64,000 nt of DNA from NCBI RefSeq assembly GCF_028368935.1, contig NZ_JAQNDK010000005.1, forward strand, positions 682,001-746,000. The letters run 5' to 3'. Source of the DNA: Sorangium aterium. GTDB lineage: Bacteria > Myxococcota_A > Polyangia > Polyangiales > Polyangiaceae. The notes under the pieces were generated by a model. The model was not told the origin of the DNA, did not search any database, and saw nothing but the letters and a program-made list of their open reading frames with translations. A program made the translations under genes and the position numbers. Of the stretch, positions 18,908 through 26,932 are shown one piece after another. How positions within the stretch are numbered: position 1 is the stretch's first letter; every line of letters begins with the position of its first letter.

Positions 18908-19678
18908 TCAGAGATTCATCCCGCCTGACGCCTCGATGCGCTGGCCGTTGATCCACTGGCCCTCGGGCGAGAGGAGCGCCGCGACCGCGCCGCCGATGTC
19001 ATCCGGGAGGCCGACCCGGCCGAGGGCGGTCTGGGCGGCGATCATCTTGTTCAGCTCGGCGTTGTCGCGCACGACGCCGCCCCCGAAGTCGGTCTCGATC
19101 GCGCCGGGCGCCAGCGTGTTCACCGCGATCTTCCGCGGCCCGAGCTCCTTTGCCAGGTAGCGGGTCAGCACCTCCACCCCGCCCTTCATCGCGGCGTAGG
19201 CGGAGTAGCCGGGGAAGCTGAACCGCGTGAGCCCCGACGAGACGTTGAGGATCCGCCCGCCGTCCGCGATGAGCGGAAGGAGCTTCTGTATGAGGAAGAA
19301 CGTCCCCTTCAAGTGGACGTTCATGAGGGCGTCGAACTGCTCTTCGGTCGTCTCGGCGAAGCTCGCGTGGCCGCCCATGCCGGCGTTGTTCACCAGGTAA
19401 TCGAAGCGATCGCGCCCGAAGCGACCGGCGAGCTCGGCCTTCACCGCGGAGGCGAACGCGTCGAACCCGCGGGTGCTCCCCAGATCGAGCGCGATGGCCG
19501 CCGCCTTGCTCCCCTTGGCCTCGATCTGCTTCACCACATCTGCCGCCTCGGCCGCGCCGCCGCGGTAGGTGATGATGACGTCCACGCCGCGATCCGCGAG
19601 GTGGAGCGCCATGCTCTTTCCCAGCCCGCGGCTTCCGCCGGTGATGAGGGCGACGGGGCTACGCTTGGATGTGCTCAT
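18908..19678 (-). CDS. SDR-family NAD(P)-dependent oxidoreductase
   Basis: 256-aa short-chain dehydrogenase/reductase of the classical type. Visible: the cofactor motif TGGSRGLG at 13-20, NNAG at 97-100, catalytic Ser at about 148, Y161 and K165 (YAAMK), and a C-terminal INGQRIEASGG segment. The substrate cannot be told from the sequence; relatives reduce 3-oxoacyl groups, ketones or sugars. AAAGGA lies 7 bases before ATG 19678. It is divergent from a LysR regulator 141 bases away, a common arrangement in which the regulator controls the reductase. Confidence 0.92.
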   Translation of the reverse strand: MSTSKRSPVALITGGSRGLGKSMALHLADRGVDVIITYRGGAAEAADVVKQIEAKGSKAAAIALDLGSTRGFDAFASAVKAELAGRFGRDRFDYLVNNAGMGGHASFAETTEEQFDALMNVHLKGTFFLIQKLLPLIADGGRILNVSSGLTRFSFPGYSAYAAMKGGVEVLTRYLAKELGPRKIAVNTLAPGAIETDFGGGVVRDNAELNKMIAAQTALGRVGLPDDIGGAVAALLSPEGQWINGQRIEASGGMNL

Positions 19679-19800
19679 GGTCGGGTCCTTTCGATGGCGA
19701 CGCGGCTGCTCGCCGCTGTCCGTGGCGGCTGCTCGCCGCCGTCTGTGAGTGTGAATAGCGATCCGATCCCGGTTGCGGAAGGCCCGAGGCTCCGACAGAC

Positions 19801-19819
19801 TGTTTCGTCAATCGAAACA
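19801..19819. promoter_or_regulatory. LysR-type operator touching the lysR start codon
   Basis: TGTTTCG-TCAAT-CGAAACA is a perfect inverted repeat with 7-base arms and fits the T-N11-A LysR rule. Its last base directly precedes the ATG of the LysR gene, so it occupies the place of the ribosome site. Binding would be expected to repress the regulator itself and may activate or repress the divergent SDR gene (inference). Confidence 0.65.
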
Positions 19820-20731
19820 ATGACCGTCGACGTCGGATCGCTGAAGATCTTCGTGAAGGTGGCGGAGCTTGGCAGCTTCACGCGCGCTGGCGAGCACCTC
19901 GGCATGCCCAAGGCGCGCGTGTCGCTGCGGCTGAAGGCCCTGGAGGCCGAGCTCGGCACCCGGCTCCTCCAGCGGTCGACGCGCGTCGTGCGCCTCACGC
20001 CGGACGGAGAGGAGCTCCTTCCGCGGGCGCGGCGCCTCGCGCTCGAGGCCGACGAGCTCGGCGCGATGTTCCAGGCCGCGCGGGGCCTGCGCGGGCGGGT
20101 GCGGATCGATCTGCCGGTGAACTTCGCGCGCGACGTCATCATCCCGCGCTTGCCCGACCTGCTCGCGCGCCACCCCGAGCTCGAGGTGCTCCTCAGCACG
20201 ACCGATCGGCGCGTCGAGCCGCTCCGCGAGGGCTTCGACTGCGTCCTGCGCATCGGCGCCCCGGGGGGCGACGGGCTCGTCGGCCGCAGGCTCGGCGTCC
20301 TGCGGATGGTGAACCTCGCGAGCCCGTCCTATCTGCGCGAGTATGGTACGCCTCGTCGCCTCGAGGATCTCGAACGGCACCTCCTCGTGCATTACTCGTC
20401 GACGCTCGGCGCCGAGGCGCCGTCGTTCGAGTACCCCCACGACGGCGGTTACCGCGAGTGGCCGATGCGCAGCGTGGTGACGGTCAACAGCGCGGACGCC
20501 TATCTCGCGGCGTGCCTGGCGGGCCTCGGCATCATCCAGGCGCCGCGGGTAGGCAAGTTCGCCGGCATCACCGCGGGGGAGCTCGTCGAGGTTTTACCCT
20601 CCCTCACCTGCGCGCCGATGCCGGTCTCGCTCCTCCACACGCACGGCAGGAGCGTGCCGCGCCGCGTGCGCGCGGTGATGAGCTGGATCACCGAGGTGCT
20701 CTCTCCGCACCTCGAGGCGCTCGACCGCTAG
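19820..20731 (+). CDS. LysR-family transcriptional regulator
   Basis: 303 aa. The N-terminal helix-turn-helix (LKIFVKVAELGSFTRAGEHL, then PKARVSLRLKALEAELG) is followed by a type II periplasmic-binding-like effector domain (about 90-295). Members are tetrameric regulators responding to small molecules. The ATG at 19820 sits right after a perfect palindrome; longer versions of the frame back to 19313 run through the SDR gene and are not credible. The TAG stop lies in the left arm of a 129-base hairpin. Confidence 0.9.
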   Translation: MTVDVGSLKIFVKVAELGSFTRAGEHLGMPKARVSLRLKALEAELGTRLLQRSTRVVRLTPDGEELLPRARRLALEADELGAMFQAARGLRGRVRIDLPVNFARDVIIPRLPDLLARHPELEVLLSTTDRRVEPLREGFDCVLRIGAPGGDGLVGRRLGVLRMVNLASPSYLREYGTPRRLEDLERHLLVHYSSTLGAEAPSFEYPHDGGYREWPMRSVVTVNSADAYLAACLAGLGIIQAPRVGKFAGITAGELVEVLPSLTCAPMPVSLLHTHGRSVPRRVRAVMSWITEVLSPHLEALDR

Positions 20732-20857
20732 AGCGGCGGTCACCCGCTTCGGATACGGGCCCATCTCGACGTTTTCGGTGCTCAGCGCACCGGAGTGCGC
20801 TTCCGCGCCGAAAACGCCGATCTGGACCCGTCTCCTGTGCGGGTGACCGCCGCTCTA
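20729..20857. repeat. 129-base hairpin element between convergent genes
   Basis: A perfect 19-base inverted repeat (20729-20747 and 20839-20857; outer sequence TAGAGCGGCGGTCACCCGC) encloses a second imperfectly paired stem (about 24 of 33 positions), so almost the whole element folds on itself. Its two ends supply the TAG stop codons of both convergent neighbours, lysR and the DUF1349 gene. It could act as a bidirectional terminator or be a palindromic mobile or REP-like repeat. No target-site duplication is visible. Confidence 0.8.
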
Positions 20858-21475
20858 ACCCGCGCGCCCGGGCGCGATCCGCAGCAGATCGAACTCCGCC
20901 ACGAAGCCCTCGCCCAGCGGGCTGCAAGCGTAAAGGCCGCACTCCACCTCGCGCGCGCCGTCGTCCTCGTGAAGGTGGGCCATGCGGATCTGCGTCCACG
21001 CCGCGCCGTCGCCCGAGCTGTCGACGAGGTAATCCGGCCCCTCCCGCCGGACGCGCAGCCAGATCTCGCGGCGATCCGAGGGAAACGGCTGGGTCGACCA
21101 GTCGCTGTAGCCCGCGTTCGTCACCACCGCGCCGAGCCGGCTCGGGCCGTCCGGCTCGAACTCGACCGACGTCTTCAGCCAGCACGACTCCGCGATCCGC
21201 ACCATGAGCCCTGCCTGATCGTACTGGTGCGCCGGCCGGAACCGCACATGGCAGGTCATCACGAAGTCGCCGCCGGCGCGGGTGAAGAGGAAAGGCCCGT
21301 TGTCGTTGCGAAAGCCGTAGTGCGTCCGCTGCCAGTAGTCCGTCTTCGCGGCGGGCTCGACGACGAGCACGCTCCGCTCCGGCGCCACCGCCCAGCGCGC
21401 CGGCGGGTTGCGCCACGTGAGCCGCGGATCGATTCCAGGGTTGGTAAATCCCTCTTCCAGAAGCTGTCCTGTCAT
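20855..21475 (-). CDS. DUF1349-type (concanavalin-like) protein
   Basis: 206-aa protein of the DUF1349 family, which has a concanavalin-like jelly-roll fold (motifs GDFVMTCHVRF, YDQAGLMVRI and WLKTSVEFE). Family members are annotated as regulation-of-enolase-like or carbohydrate-binding, and a role is not established. There is no signal peptide. ATG 21475 has GGAGGT 7 bases upstream, which decides the start although the frame is open to 21934. The gene ends in the hairpin element shared with lysR. Confidence 0.85.
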   Translation of the reverse strand: MTGQLLEEGFTNPGIDPRLTWRNPPARWAVAPERSVLVVEPAAKTDYWQRTHYGFRNDNGPFLFTRAGGDFVMTCHVRFRPAHQYDQAGLMVRIAESCWLKTSVEFEPDGPSRLGAVVTNAGYSDWSTQPFPSDRREIWLRVRREGPDYLVDSSGDGAAWTQIRMAHLHEDDGAREVECGLYACSPLGEGFVAEFDLLRIAPGRAG

Positions 21476-21564
21476 GACGCAGACCTCCGAGCGCCGCACG
21501 GCGCGCGGTCCGCCCGCGCGCGGCGAGGGCCGGGAGGCTACCACGGAGCGCGCCGCGTCCGGGT

Positions 21565-21626
21565 GCGCCCCGCTGCGATCCAGCCGCGCCCCGCTGCGAT
21601 CCAGCCGCGCCCCGCTGCGACCGGCC
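21565..21626. repeat. Tandem 21-base repeat, about 3 copies
   Basis: The unit gcgccccgctgcgatccagc plus one c occurs exactly twice (21565-21585 and 21586-21606), followed by an imperfect third copy (21607-21626). It fills the short gap between the response-regulator stop and the DUF1349 gene's upstream side. It is probably a slippage product with no evident function. Confidence 0.8.
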
Positions 21627-21633
21627 GTGCCGC

Positions 21634-22008
21634 TCACGCCGAGGGCTCGCGCGGGCCGAGCACCGCGTCGTGGAGCTGGTCGAGATCGAAGGGTTTGGGG
21701 AGGAACCGCGCGAGCCCGAGCTCCGCGGCCAGCGCCGAGACGTCCACCGCCGCGCTCACGAGCACCACGCGCACCGCCGGATCGACCCGCGCGAGGATCG
21801 CCTTCGCGCAGACGCTGGGAGAGAGCCCTGGCATGAAGTAGTCGCACAGCACCGCCCGCAGCCCGTCGCGCTCGCGCTCGAGGAGCGGGAGCGCCCCGGC
21901 GCAGTCGGCGACCTGGAGGCAATGGAGCCCCCACCCGGTCAGGCTGAGGGCGACGAGCTCCCGGAAATCGGGGTCATCGTCGATGACCAGCACGCGGTTT
22001 CGCAGCAT
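21634..22008 (-). CDS. Stand-alone response regulator receiver
   Basis: 124-aa single-domain receiver: acidic pocket IDDD at 9-12, phosphoacceptor D56 (LCDYFMPG) and conserved K105 (LPKPFD). It has no output domain, so it acts by protein contact or as a phosphate shuttle. It begins 14 bases after the stop of the histidine kinase gene in the same direction, so the two form an operon and very likely a cognate pair. Confidence 0.92.
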   Translation of the reverse strand: MLRNRVLVIDDDPDFRELVALSLTGWGLHCLQVADCAGALPLLERERDGLRAVLCDYFMPGLSPSVCAKAILARVDPAVRVVLVSAAVDVSALAAELGLARFLPKPFDLDQLHDAVLGPREPSA

Positions 22009-22022
22009 GTTCCCTCTGCTAG

Positions 22023-23558
22023 CTAGCGCCTCAGTTCCAGCGAAAAGACCATGAGGTCACCGGCCCTCCGCTCGATCCAGAACCTCGCGCCGTGGAGCCG
22101 GGCGATCCCCTGGACGAGGTGGAGGCCGATGCCCGTGCTGCGCGGCTCGTCACGCCGCCCCTCGAACGCGACGACGGCGAAGGGCTCCAGCAGCTTCTCG
22201 AGGTCCTCCGGGAGATCCTTCCCGCCCCGCACCTCGATCGTGATGAGCACGCGCGTTGCGGAGCCGGCGTCGATCGTGACGAGCACCGGATCGCGCTCGA
22301 GCGCGATGGACACGGCCTGGACGAGCAGGCTCCAGAGCGCCTGCTCGACGAGCTCTGGATCGCCAAGGAGGTGCGCGTCTCCCCTGGGCACCAGGCGGAT
22401 GCTGTGATCTTTGGCCACGAGCTCGAACTCTCCGATCACGCGGCGGGCGAGCTCCTCGACGTCGATCGCCTCGGGCTTGAAGGGGAGCTCGCCTCCGGAG
22501 ATGCGCGCCGACCACAGGAGATCCTGGACCAGGCGGCCGAGGCGCGTCGCCTGGCGATCGATGATCGCGAGGGCGCGCTCGCGGATGGCCGTGTCGTTCC
22601 GGTGGGTGAGCGCGACCTGCGAGAACCCCTTCATGGTGGTGAGCGGCGTCTTCAGCTCGTGCGCGGCGACGGCGAGGAACCTGTCGCGATCCTTGTCGCG
22701 CTCGGCGATGGCCTTGAAGCTCGTGTTCAGCGTGTGGGCGAGCACGGCGAGCTCGTCGTCCCCCCGGTCCCCGAGCGGCTCGTACACGCCGCGCTCGCGA
22801 AAGCGCTGGACGGCGGTCACCATCCGGTGGATGCGCGGCGCGATCGCGCGGCGCACCGCGAGGCCGAAGAGCGACGCCGCCGTGACGCCCCCGAGGCCGA
22901 CGGCCATGAAGACGAGGAGGATGCGCCGCCGGACTCGGTCGAACGTGTCGTAAGCGACCTCCATGTAGCGCAGGTTGATCTTGTGCAGCTTGACGAGGGC
23001 GTCGCTGAGGTGCTCCACGTCGGCGCGCCGCACGTGCGGCGCGGGCGTTGGACCCATGAGCCCGGTCGTGCGCTCGAGGTGCATCACGACAGCGGCGATG
23101 GTGTCCGCCGCCTCGCGCTCTTCCTCCAGGAGCACGAGCTCACCGGCCCGAGCGAGCGCAGCGCGGAGGTGAATGGCCTCCGGTAGGGTCGAGGTCGCCG
23201 TCAACCACTCTCGCTGGTACCGATCGATGAAGGAGCGGAGCCGCACCATCGGCTCTCGGACCTCCATCGAGACGTCCGACGGCGGGCGAGCGAGCAGGGG
23301 ATAGAGAGCGTTCGATGACTCGATGCCGCTGCTGATGACGACGAACGGCTGGAAGACGTAGTGACGCAGGTAGGCTGTCTCGGTGGCCAGCCGCTTGAGC
23401 GCGACAATGGACATCGTGACGCCCAGGGCGGCCAGGATCAGCTGACTCAACACGAGCAAGGAAAGACGCCTTCCTATGGACATCTTCCCCGGAAGACCGT
23501 TGCCCCCGCCGCTCGGAGGCGAGCCCGCGTGCTGAGCGCGTTGAGACCACCGAGGCAT
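22023..23558 (-). CDS. Membrane sensor histidine kinase (HAMP/HisKA/HATPase)
   Basis: 511 aa. TM1 at about 30-55, a periplasmic sensor of about 155 residues, TM2 at about 212-236, HAMP to about 290, HisKA with H300 in AVAAHELKTPL, and a C-terminal HATPase with a STGIGLHLVQGI G-box. The N-box region reads LVEQALWSLLVQAVSIAL, without the usual Asn, which may weaken ATP/Mg binding. GAGGAGGT lies 6 bases before ATG 23558, so this start is preferred to the internal ATG at 23483. It is followed by its receiver gene. Confidence 0.9.
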   Translation of the reverse strand: MPRWSQRAQHAGSPPSGGGNGLPGKMSIGRRLSLLVLSQLILAALGVTMSIVALKRLATETAYLRHYVFQPFVVISSGIESSNALYPLLARPPSDVSMEVREPMVRLRSFIDRYQREWLTATSTLPEAIHLRAALARAGELVLLEEEREAADTIAAVVMHLERTTGLMGPTPAPHVRRADVEHLSDALVKLHKINLRYMEVAYDTFDRVRRRILLVFMAVGLGGVTAASLFGLAVRRAIAPRIHRMVTAVQRFRERGVYEPLGDRGDDELAVLAHTLNTSFKAIAERDKDRDRFLAVAAHELKTPLTTMKGFSQVALTHRNDTAIRERALAIIDRQATRLGRLVQDLLWSARISGGELPFKPEAIDVEELARRVIGEFELVAKDHSIRLVPRGDAHLLGDPELVEQALWSLLVQAVSIALERDPVLVTIDAGSATRVLITIEVRGGKDLPEDLEKLLEPFAVVAFEGRRDEPRSTGIGLHLVQGIARLHGARFWIERRAGDLMVFSLELRR

Positions 23559-23648
23559 TGGCCACCTCCTCGGTGTCGCCGTGGAAGCAAGGGAGGCACC
23601 ACGACAACGCTGGACCGACCCTGGCGATCGCCCCCTCCCGCTCGTTCG

Positions 23649-24923
23649 CTATTGCGGCCGCCCCTGCGCGATCCAGCTCTCGACGAGCTGGATCTCCTCC
23701 GGCCCGACCGCGGGCAGCCCGAGCGGCATGCCGCGCACCGCCGGGGCCGCGCGGCCCGCCTCCTCCGCCTGCCGCGCCAGCAGCGCGGCGACGAGGCGCG
23801 GGGCGCCGTCCGGCCCGCGCGAGAACACGCTCCGCCGCTCGCCCTGATCGTCGACGTAGCCCGCGGCGATCCCCTCGTACGTGGCGAGGTTCAGCCCGCG
23901 CGGCTTGAACCCGAAGCCGCCCGTGTTCCCGGGCCCGCCGTCGCCGAGCGCGTAATCCGGCTCGGAGTGGCAGTGCCTGCACGTGACGCGGAACACCCGG
24001 CGATCGACCTCGGCGTAGGTCACCCGCCGCGACAGCAGCGGCAGCCGCTCGGGCGTGCTCGCCGGCGCCCGCGGCGAGAGCTCCGCGGTCGTGATGAAGG
24101 CCGCGAGGTCCCGCGCCTCGGTGGGCGACATCGGCACCTGGGGCATCGGCGTTCCCGGCTTGATCGCCGCGGGGTCGAGCACCCACGCGGCGAGATCGGC
24201 GGGCTCCATCCGGTCGCGCGCGTGCCTCAGATCCGGCGCCAGGGCGATCGCGGCGCGCGTCTCCTTCTCCATCCCCTTCACGGGCGCGACCGCCGTCAGC
24301 CCGGTCGTTCCGGAGAAGGCGTGGCACGTCCCGCACCCCTTGGCCTCGTAGAGCTCGCGCCCCCGGGCCGCGCTCGCGCCCTCCAGCGGCGCAGTCGGAC
24401 GTTCGCGCCGCTCGCGCGTGAGGTAGGCCGCGATATCGCTCGCCTGCTCGGGCCCGATCGCGAGCCGCGGCATCGTCGCGTGCAGGCGCGGGCGCACGTC
24501 GTGCGGCGACAGCAAGAACCCGCGGATCCAGTCGCGGCGCAGCCTGTCGCCGGCGGCGGCGAGCGACGGCACGTCGCGCAGCTGCACGAGGTTCTCGTTC
24601 CACCGCTTCATCGCCGCGGCCGGCGCCTGGAACCGCCCCGCCGCGATGTCCTGGTGGCACTGGACGCAGTGGGCGTCGCGCGCCGCGGGCGCGTGCCCCG
24701 TCCCGTCGTGGCAGCGGTTGCACTGGAACTCCGCGACGAGCCGCTCCCCGCGCGCCGGATCGCCGGCCAGCGCCGCGGCGGCGGCCGGAGCGTTCGCCCC
24801 GGCGCCGCCGTCGCTGGCGGGTGGCGGCGCGGCCAGCGCGGACCCTCGCGCGTCCTCGGAGGTACACCCCGCGGCGCCCGAGGCGAGCGCCGCGAGCAGG
24901 GCGAGCAGCGGACGTGCGCGCAT
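23649..24923 (-). CDS. Tetraheme c-type cytochrome lipoprotein
   Basis: 424 aa. Lipobox SGAAGC (C20) and four CxxCH heme sites: CNRCH at 68-72, CVQCH at 86-90, CGTCH at 197-201 and CRHCH at 315-319. Distal Met ligands are plausible in KPGTPMPQVPM and LHATMPRL. It resembles multi-domain mono/diheme cytochromes that carry electrons in the cell envelope. ATG 24923 gives a clean signal peptide, while the frame upstream is a shadow. It starts 5 bases after the stop of the gene at 24929-25615, so the two are co-transcribed. The electron partner is unknown. Confidence 0.88.
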   Translation of the reverse strand: MRARPLLALLAALASGAAGCTSEDARGSALAAPPPASDGGAGANAPAAAAALAGDPARGERLVAEFQCNRCHDGTGHAPAARDAHCVQCHQDIAAGRFQAPAAAMKRWNENLVQLRDVPSLAAAGDRLRRDWIRGFLLSPHDVRPRLHATMPRLAIGPEQASDIAAYLTRERRERPTAPLEGASAARGRELYEAKGCGTCHAFSGTTGLTAVAPVKGMEKETRAAIALAPDLRHARDRMEPADLAAWVLDPAAIKPGTPMPQVPMSPTEARDLAAFITTAELSPRAPASTPERLPLLSRRVTYAEVDRRVFRVTCRHCHSEPDYALGDGGPGNTGGFGFKPRGLNLATYEGIAAGYVDDQGERRSVFSRGPDGAPRLVAALLARQAEEAGRAAPAVRGMPLGLPAVGPEEIQLVESWIAQGRPQ

Positions 24924-24928
24924 CGGCG

Positions 24929-25615
24929 TCAGCTCTGTTGGCCGACCGCACCGACCGCGCCGGTCGTCCGGCAGAGCGCCTTGTTCTGCGCCATCGTCTC
25001 GCACCGGGTGGCCGCGGCGTCGTGCCCCGCGTTGTCCCCCGAGAGCGCGCGCAGCCGCGCCAGCGCCGCGTACGCCTCGGGGCTCGTCAGGAGGTCCTTC
25101 TCGGCCAGATCGCCGAGCACCTTGAGCGCCTCGCCGCGGTGCTCGGGCGCCCTGGCGAGCGCCTCGCCCAGGTCGGTCTGGAGCGCCGGATCGTTCTTCC
25201 GCTGCTCGTTCAGCCGGCGCAGCGCGCGGATCGACCAGTCGATGTTCCCCTTGCGCTCCTCGGCCGACGCCCCGCCCCACGTCTCGAGCAGCTCGCGCGG
25301 CAGCTGCGGGCCGACCTGGAGCGCCCCGTCCGCGCGCGCCGTGGCCACCGCGAGGACGCGGAAGGCCCTGTTGATCAGCGGGTCCTTGTCATAAGAGATC
25401 CGCCGGATCTCGGGGAACATCCGGATCACGCTCCCCGCCGCCGCGGTGAACCGGCCGTCGTGAAGCGCTTGCTCGGCCTGGGCGATCCCCATCACGCGGT
25501 GGTCGATCGCGGGCATGATCTCGACTCCACCGCAGGCCGACGCGTCCGCCGAAGGGACGAGGGCGGACGCGATGAGAGCACAAAAAAGCGTGAATCGAAC
25601 GGCGGGACCATTCAT
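24929..25615 (-). CDS. Secreted helical-repeat (TPR-like) protein, partner of tetraheme cytochrome
   Basis: 228 aa with a Sec signal peptide (FTLFCALIASALVPSADASA) and then an alpha-helical body rich in Ala/Leu/Arg with repeat-like pairs (AEQALHDGRFTAAAGSVIRM, GEALKVLGDLAEKDLLTSPE), consistent with TPR helices. ATG 25615 has AGGAGGT about 7 bases upstream, so the long open frame to 25867 is not used. It is the first gene of an operon with the tetraheme lipoprotein and may help assemble or dock it (inference). I do not recognise a named family. Confidence 0.75.
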   Translation of the reverse strand: MNGPAVRFTLFCALIASALVPSADASACGGVEIMPAIDHRVMGIAQAEQALHDGRFTAAAGSVIRMFPEIRRISYDKDPLINRAFRVLAVATARADGALQVGPQLPRELLETWGGASAEERKGNIDWSIRALRRLNEQRKNDPALQTDLGEALARAPEHRGEALKVLGDLAEKDLLTSPEAYAALARLRALSGDNAGHDAAATRCETMAQNKALCRTTGAVGAVGQQS

Positions 25616-25878
25616 GGAAGGACCTCCTCGGGAAGGCTGCGCCGGCGCGCCCCGTCGCTCATCGGGCGCTGCCGATCGACTGTGACAACGCTCGAGGAAA
25701 AAATGTTGCTTCCCCGATCGCGAACTCGAGGGACGGCGCGCCGTGCTCCCGCGCAGTCGACCGTGCTCCCGCCCAGCAGATGAGACCGCTCGTGTGAGCA
25801 AAGGTGCGCCGCTGCGATACGGTGGTTGCCTTGGTGCGCGGCCCGGTGTCCAATGCGGGCCTTCCAAGGAGATCCGGC

Positions 25879-26913
25879 ATGTTGAAGAAGCGGCGCGTCG
25901 CGATCGCGGTCCTGCTGGCCCTCGCCAGCGCGCTCCCGGGGTGCAACAGCAGCAGCAAGAAGGCCGACTGCGCGAGCCCCGAGGTGTTCTGCGTGGGCCT
26001 CGTCACCGACATGGGCAAGATCGACGACAAGTCGTTCAACCAGTCGGCCTGGGAGGCGATCCAGCGGGCGCAGAAGGAGCTCGGCGCCACGACGCAGTAC
26101 ATCGAGACGACGGATCCGAAGGACTACCCCAAGAACATCGCGACGTTCGCCGAGGAGCGCTACGACGTGGTCGTCACGTCGGGATTCGGGCTCACCGAGG
26201 CGACGCGCGGCGCGGCGGATCAGTTCAAGGACGTCAAGTTCATCGGCATCGACCAGTTCCAGATGGCGACCAAGCCGAACGTCGTGGGCCTCGTCTTCCC
26301 CGAGGACCACGGCGGCTTCCTCGTCGGCGCGCTGGCCGCGATGATGACCAAGACGGGGAAGATCGGCGCCGTGCTCGCCACCGACGCCGTCCCGCCCGTC
26401 TTCCGCTTCGGTGAGGGCTTCCGCGCCGGGGCGCGCCACGTCAAGCCCGACATCGAGCTCAGCGTCGTCTATCACAACGACGTCGGCTTCGATAAGACGT
26501 TTACCGATCCCGAGTGGGGGAAGACGACCGCCGTCTCGATGATCGACAAGGGGGTCGATATCGTCTTCGGCGGCGGCGGCAAGACGGGCAACGGCGCGCT
26601 GCTCGGCGCGGCCACGAAGGGCGTTTATGCCATCGGCGTCGACACCGACCAGTACTTCACGGTGCCCGAGGCCCAGAAGGTCCTCCTCTCCAGCGCCGTC
26701 AAGCTCATCTCCGACGGCGCCTTCGAGCTCATCAAGTCGGCCAAGGAGGGGAAGCTGCCGTCGGGGAACTTCCAGGGCAAGTCGGGGTATGCGCCGTATC
26801 ACGATCTCGACGCCAAGGTCCCGGCCGACGTGAAGGCGAAGATGGAGGAGCTCCGGAAAGGGCTCCTCGACGGGACGCTCAAGACAGCGGTGCCGCCGGC
26901 CAAGGGGCCGTGA
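25879..26913 (+). CDS. BMP-family ABC transporter substrate-binding lipoprotein
   Basis: 344 aa. Lipobox ALPGC (C22) and the BMP/PnrA-type fold: GLVTDMGKIDDKSFNQSAWE, EDHGGFLVGALAAMM, and DVVVTSGFGL. Family members (PnrA, BmpA, NupN) bind purine or other nucleosides. AAGGAG lies 7 bases before ATG 25879, the first start giving a lipoprotein signal. It heads an operon with two permeases and a double-ATPase gene, so a nucleoside importer is likely; the exact substrate is inference. Confidence 0.92.
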   Translation: MLKKRRVAIAVLLALASALPGCNSSSKKADCASPEVFCVGLVTDMGKIDDKSFNQSAWEAIQRAQKELGATTQYIETTDPKDYPKNIATFAEERYDVVVTSGFGLTEATRGAADQFKDVKFIGIDQFQMATKPNVVGLVFPEDHGGFLVGALAAMMTKTGKIGAVLATDAVPPVFRFGEGFRAGARHVKPDIELSVVYHNDVGFDKTFTDPEWGKTTAVSMIDKGVDIVFGGGGKTGNGALLGAATKGVYAIGVDTDQYFTVPEAQKVLLSSAVKLISDGAFELIKSAKEGKLPSGNFQGKSGYAPYHDLDAKVPADVKAKMEELRKGLLDGTLKTAVPPAKGP

Positions 26914-26932
26914 CCGCCCTGGGCTCCCGAGG

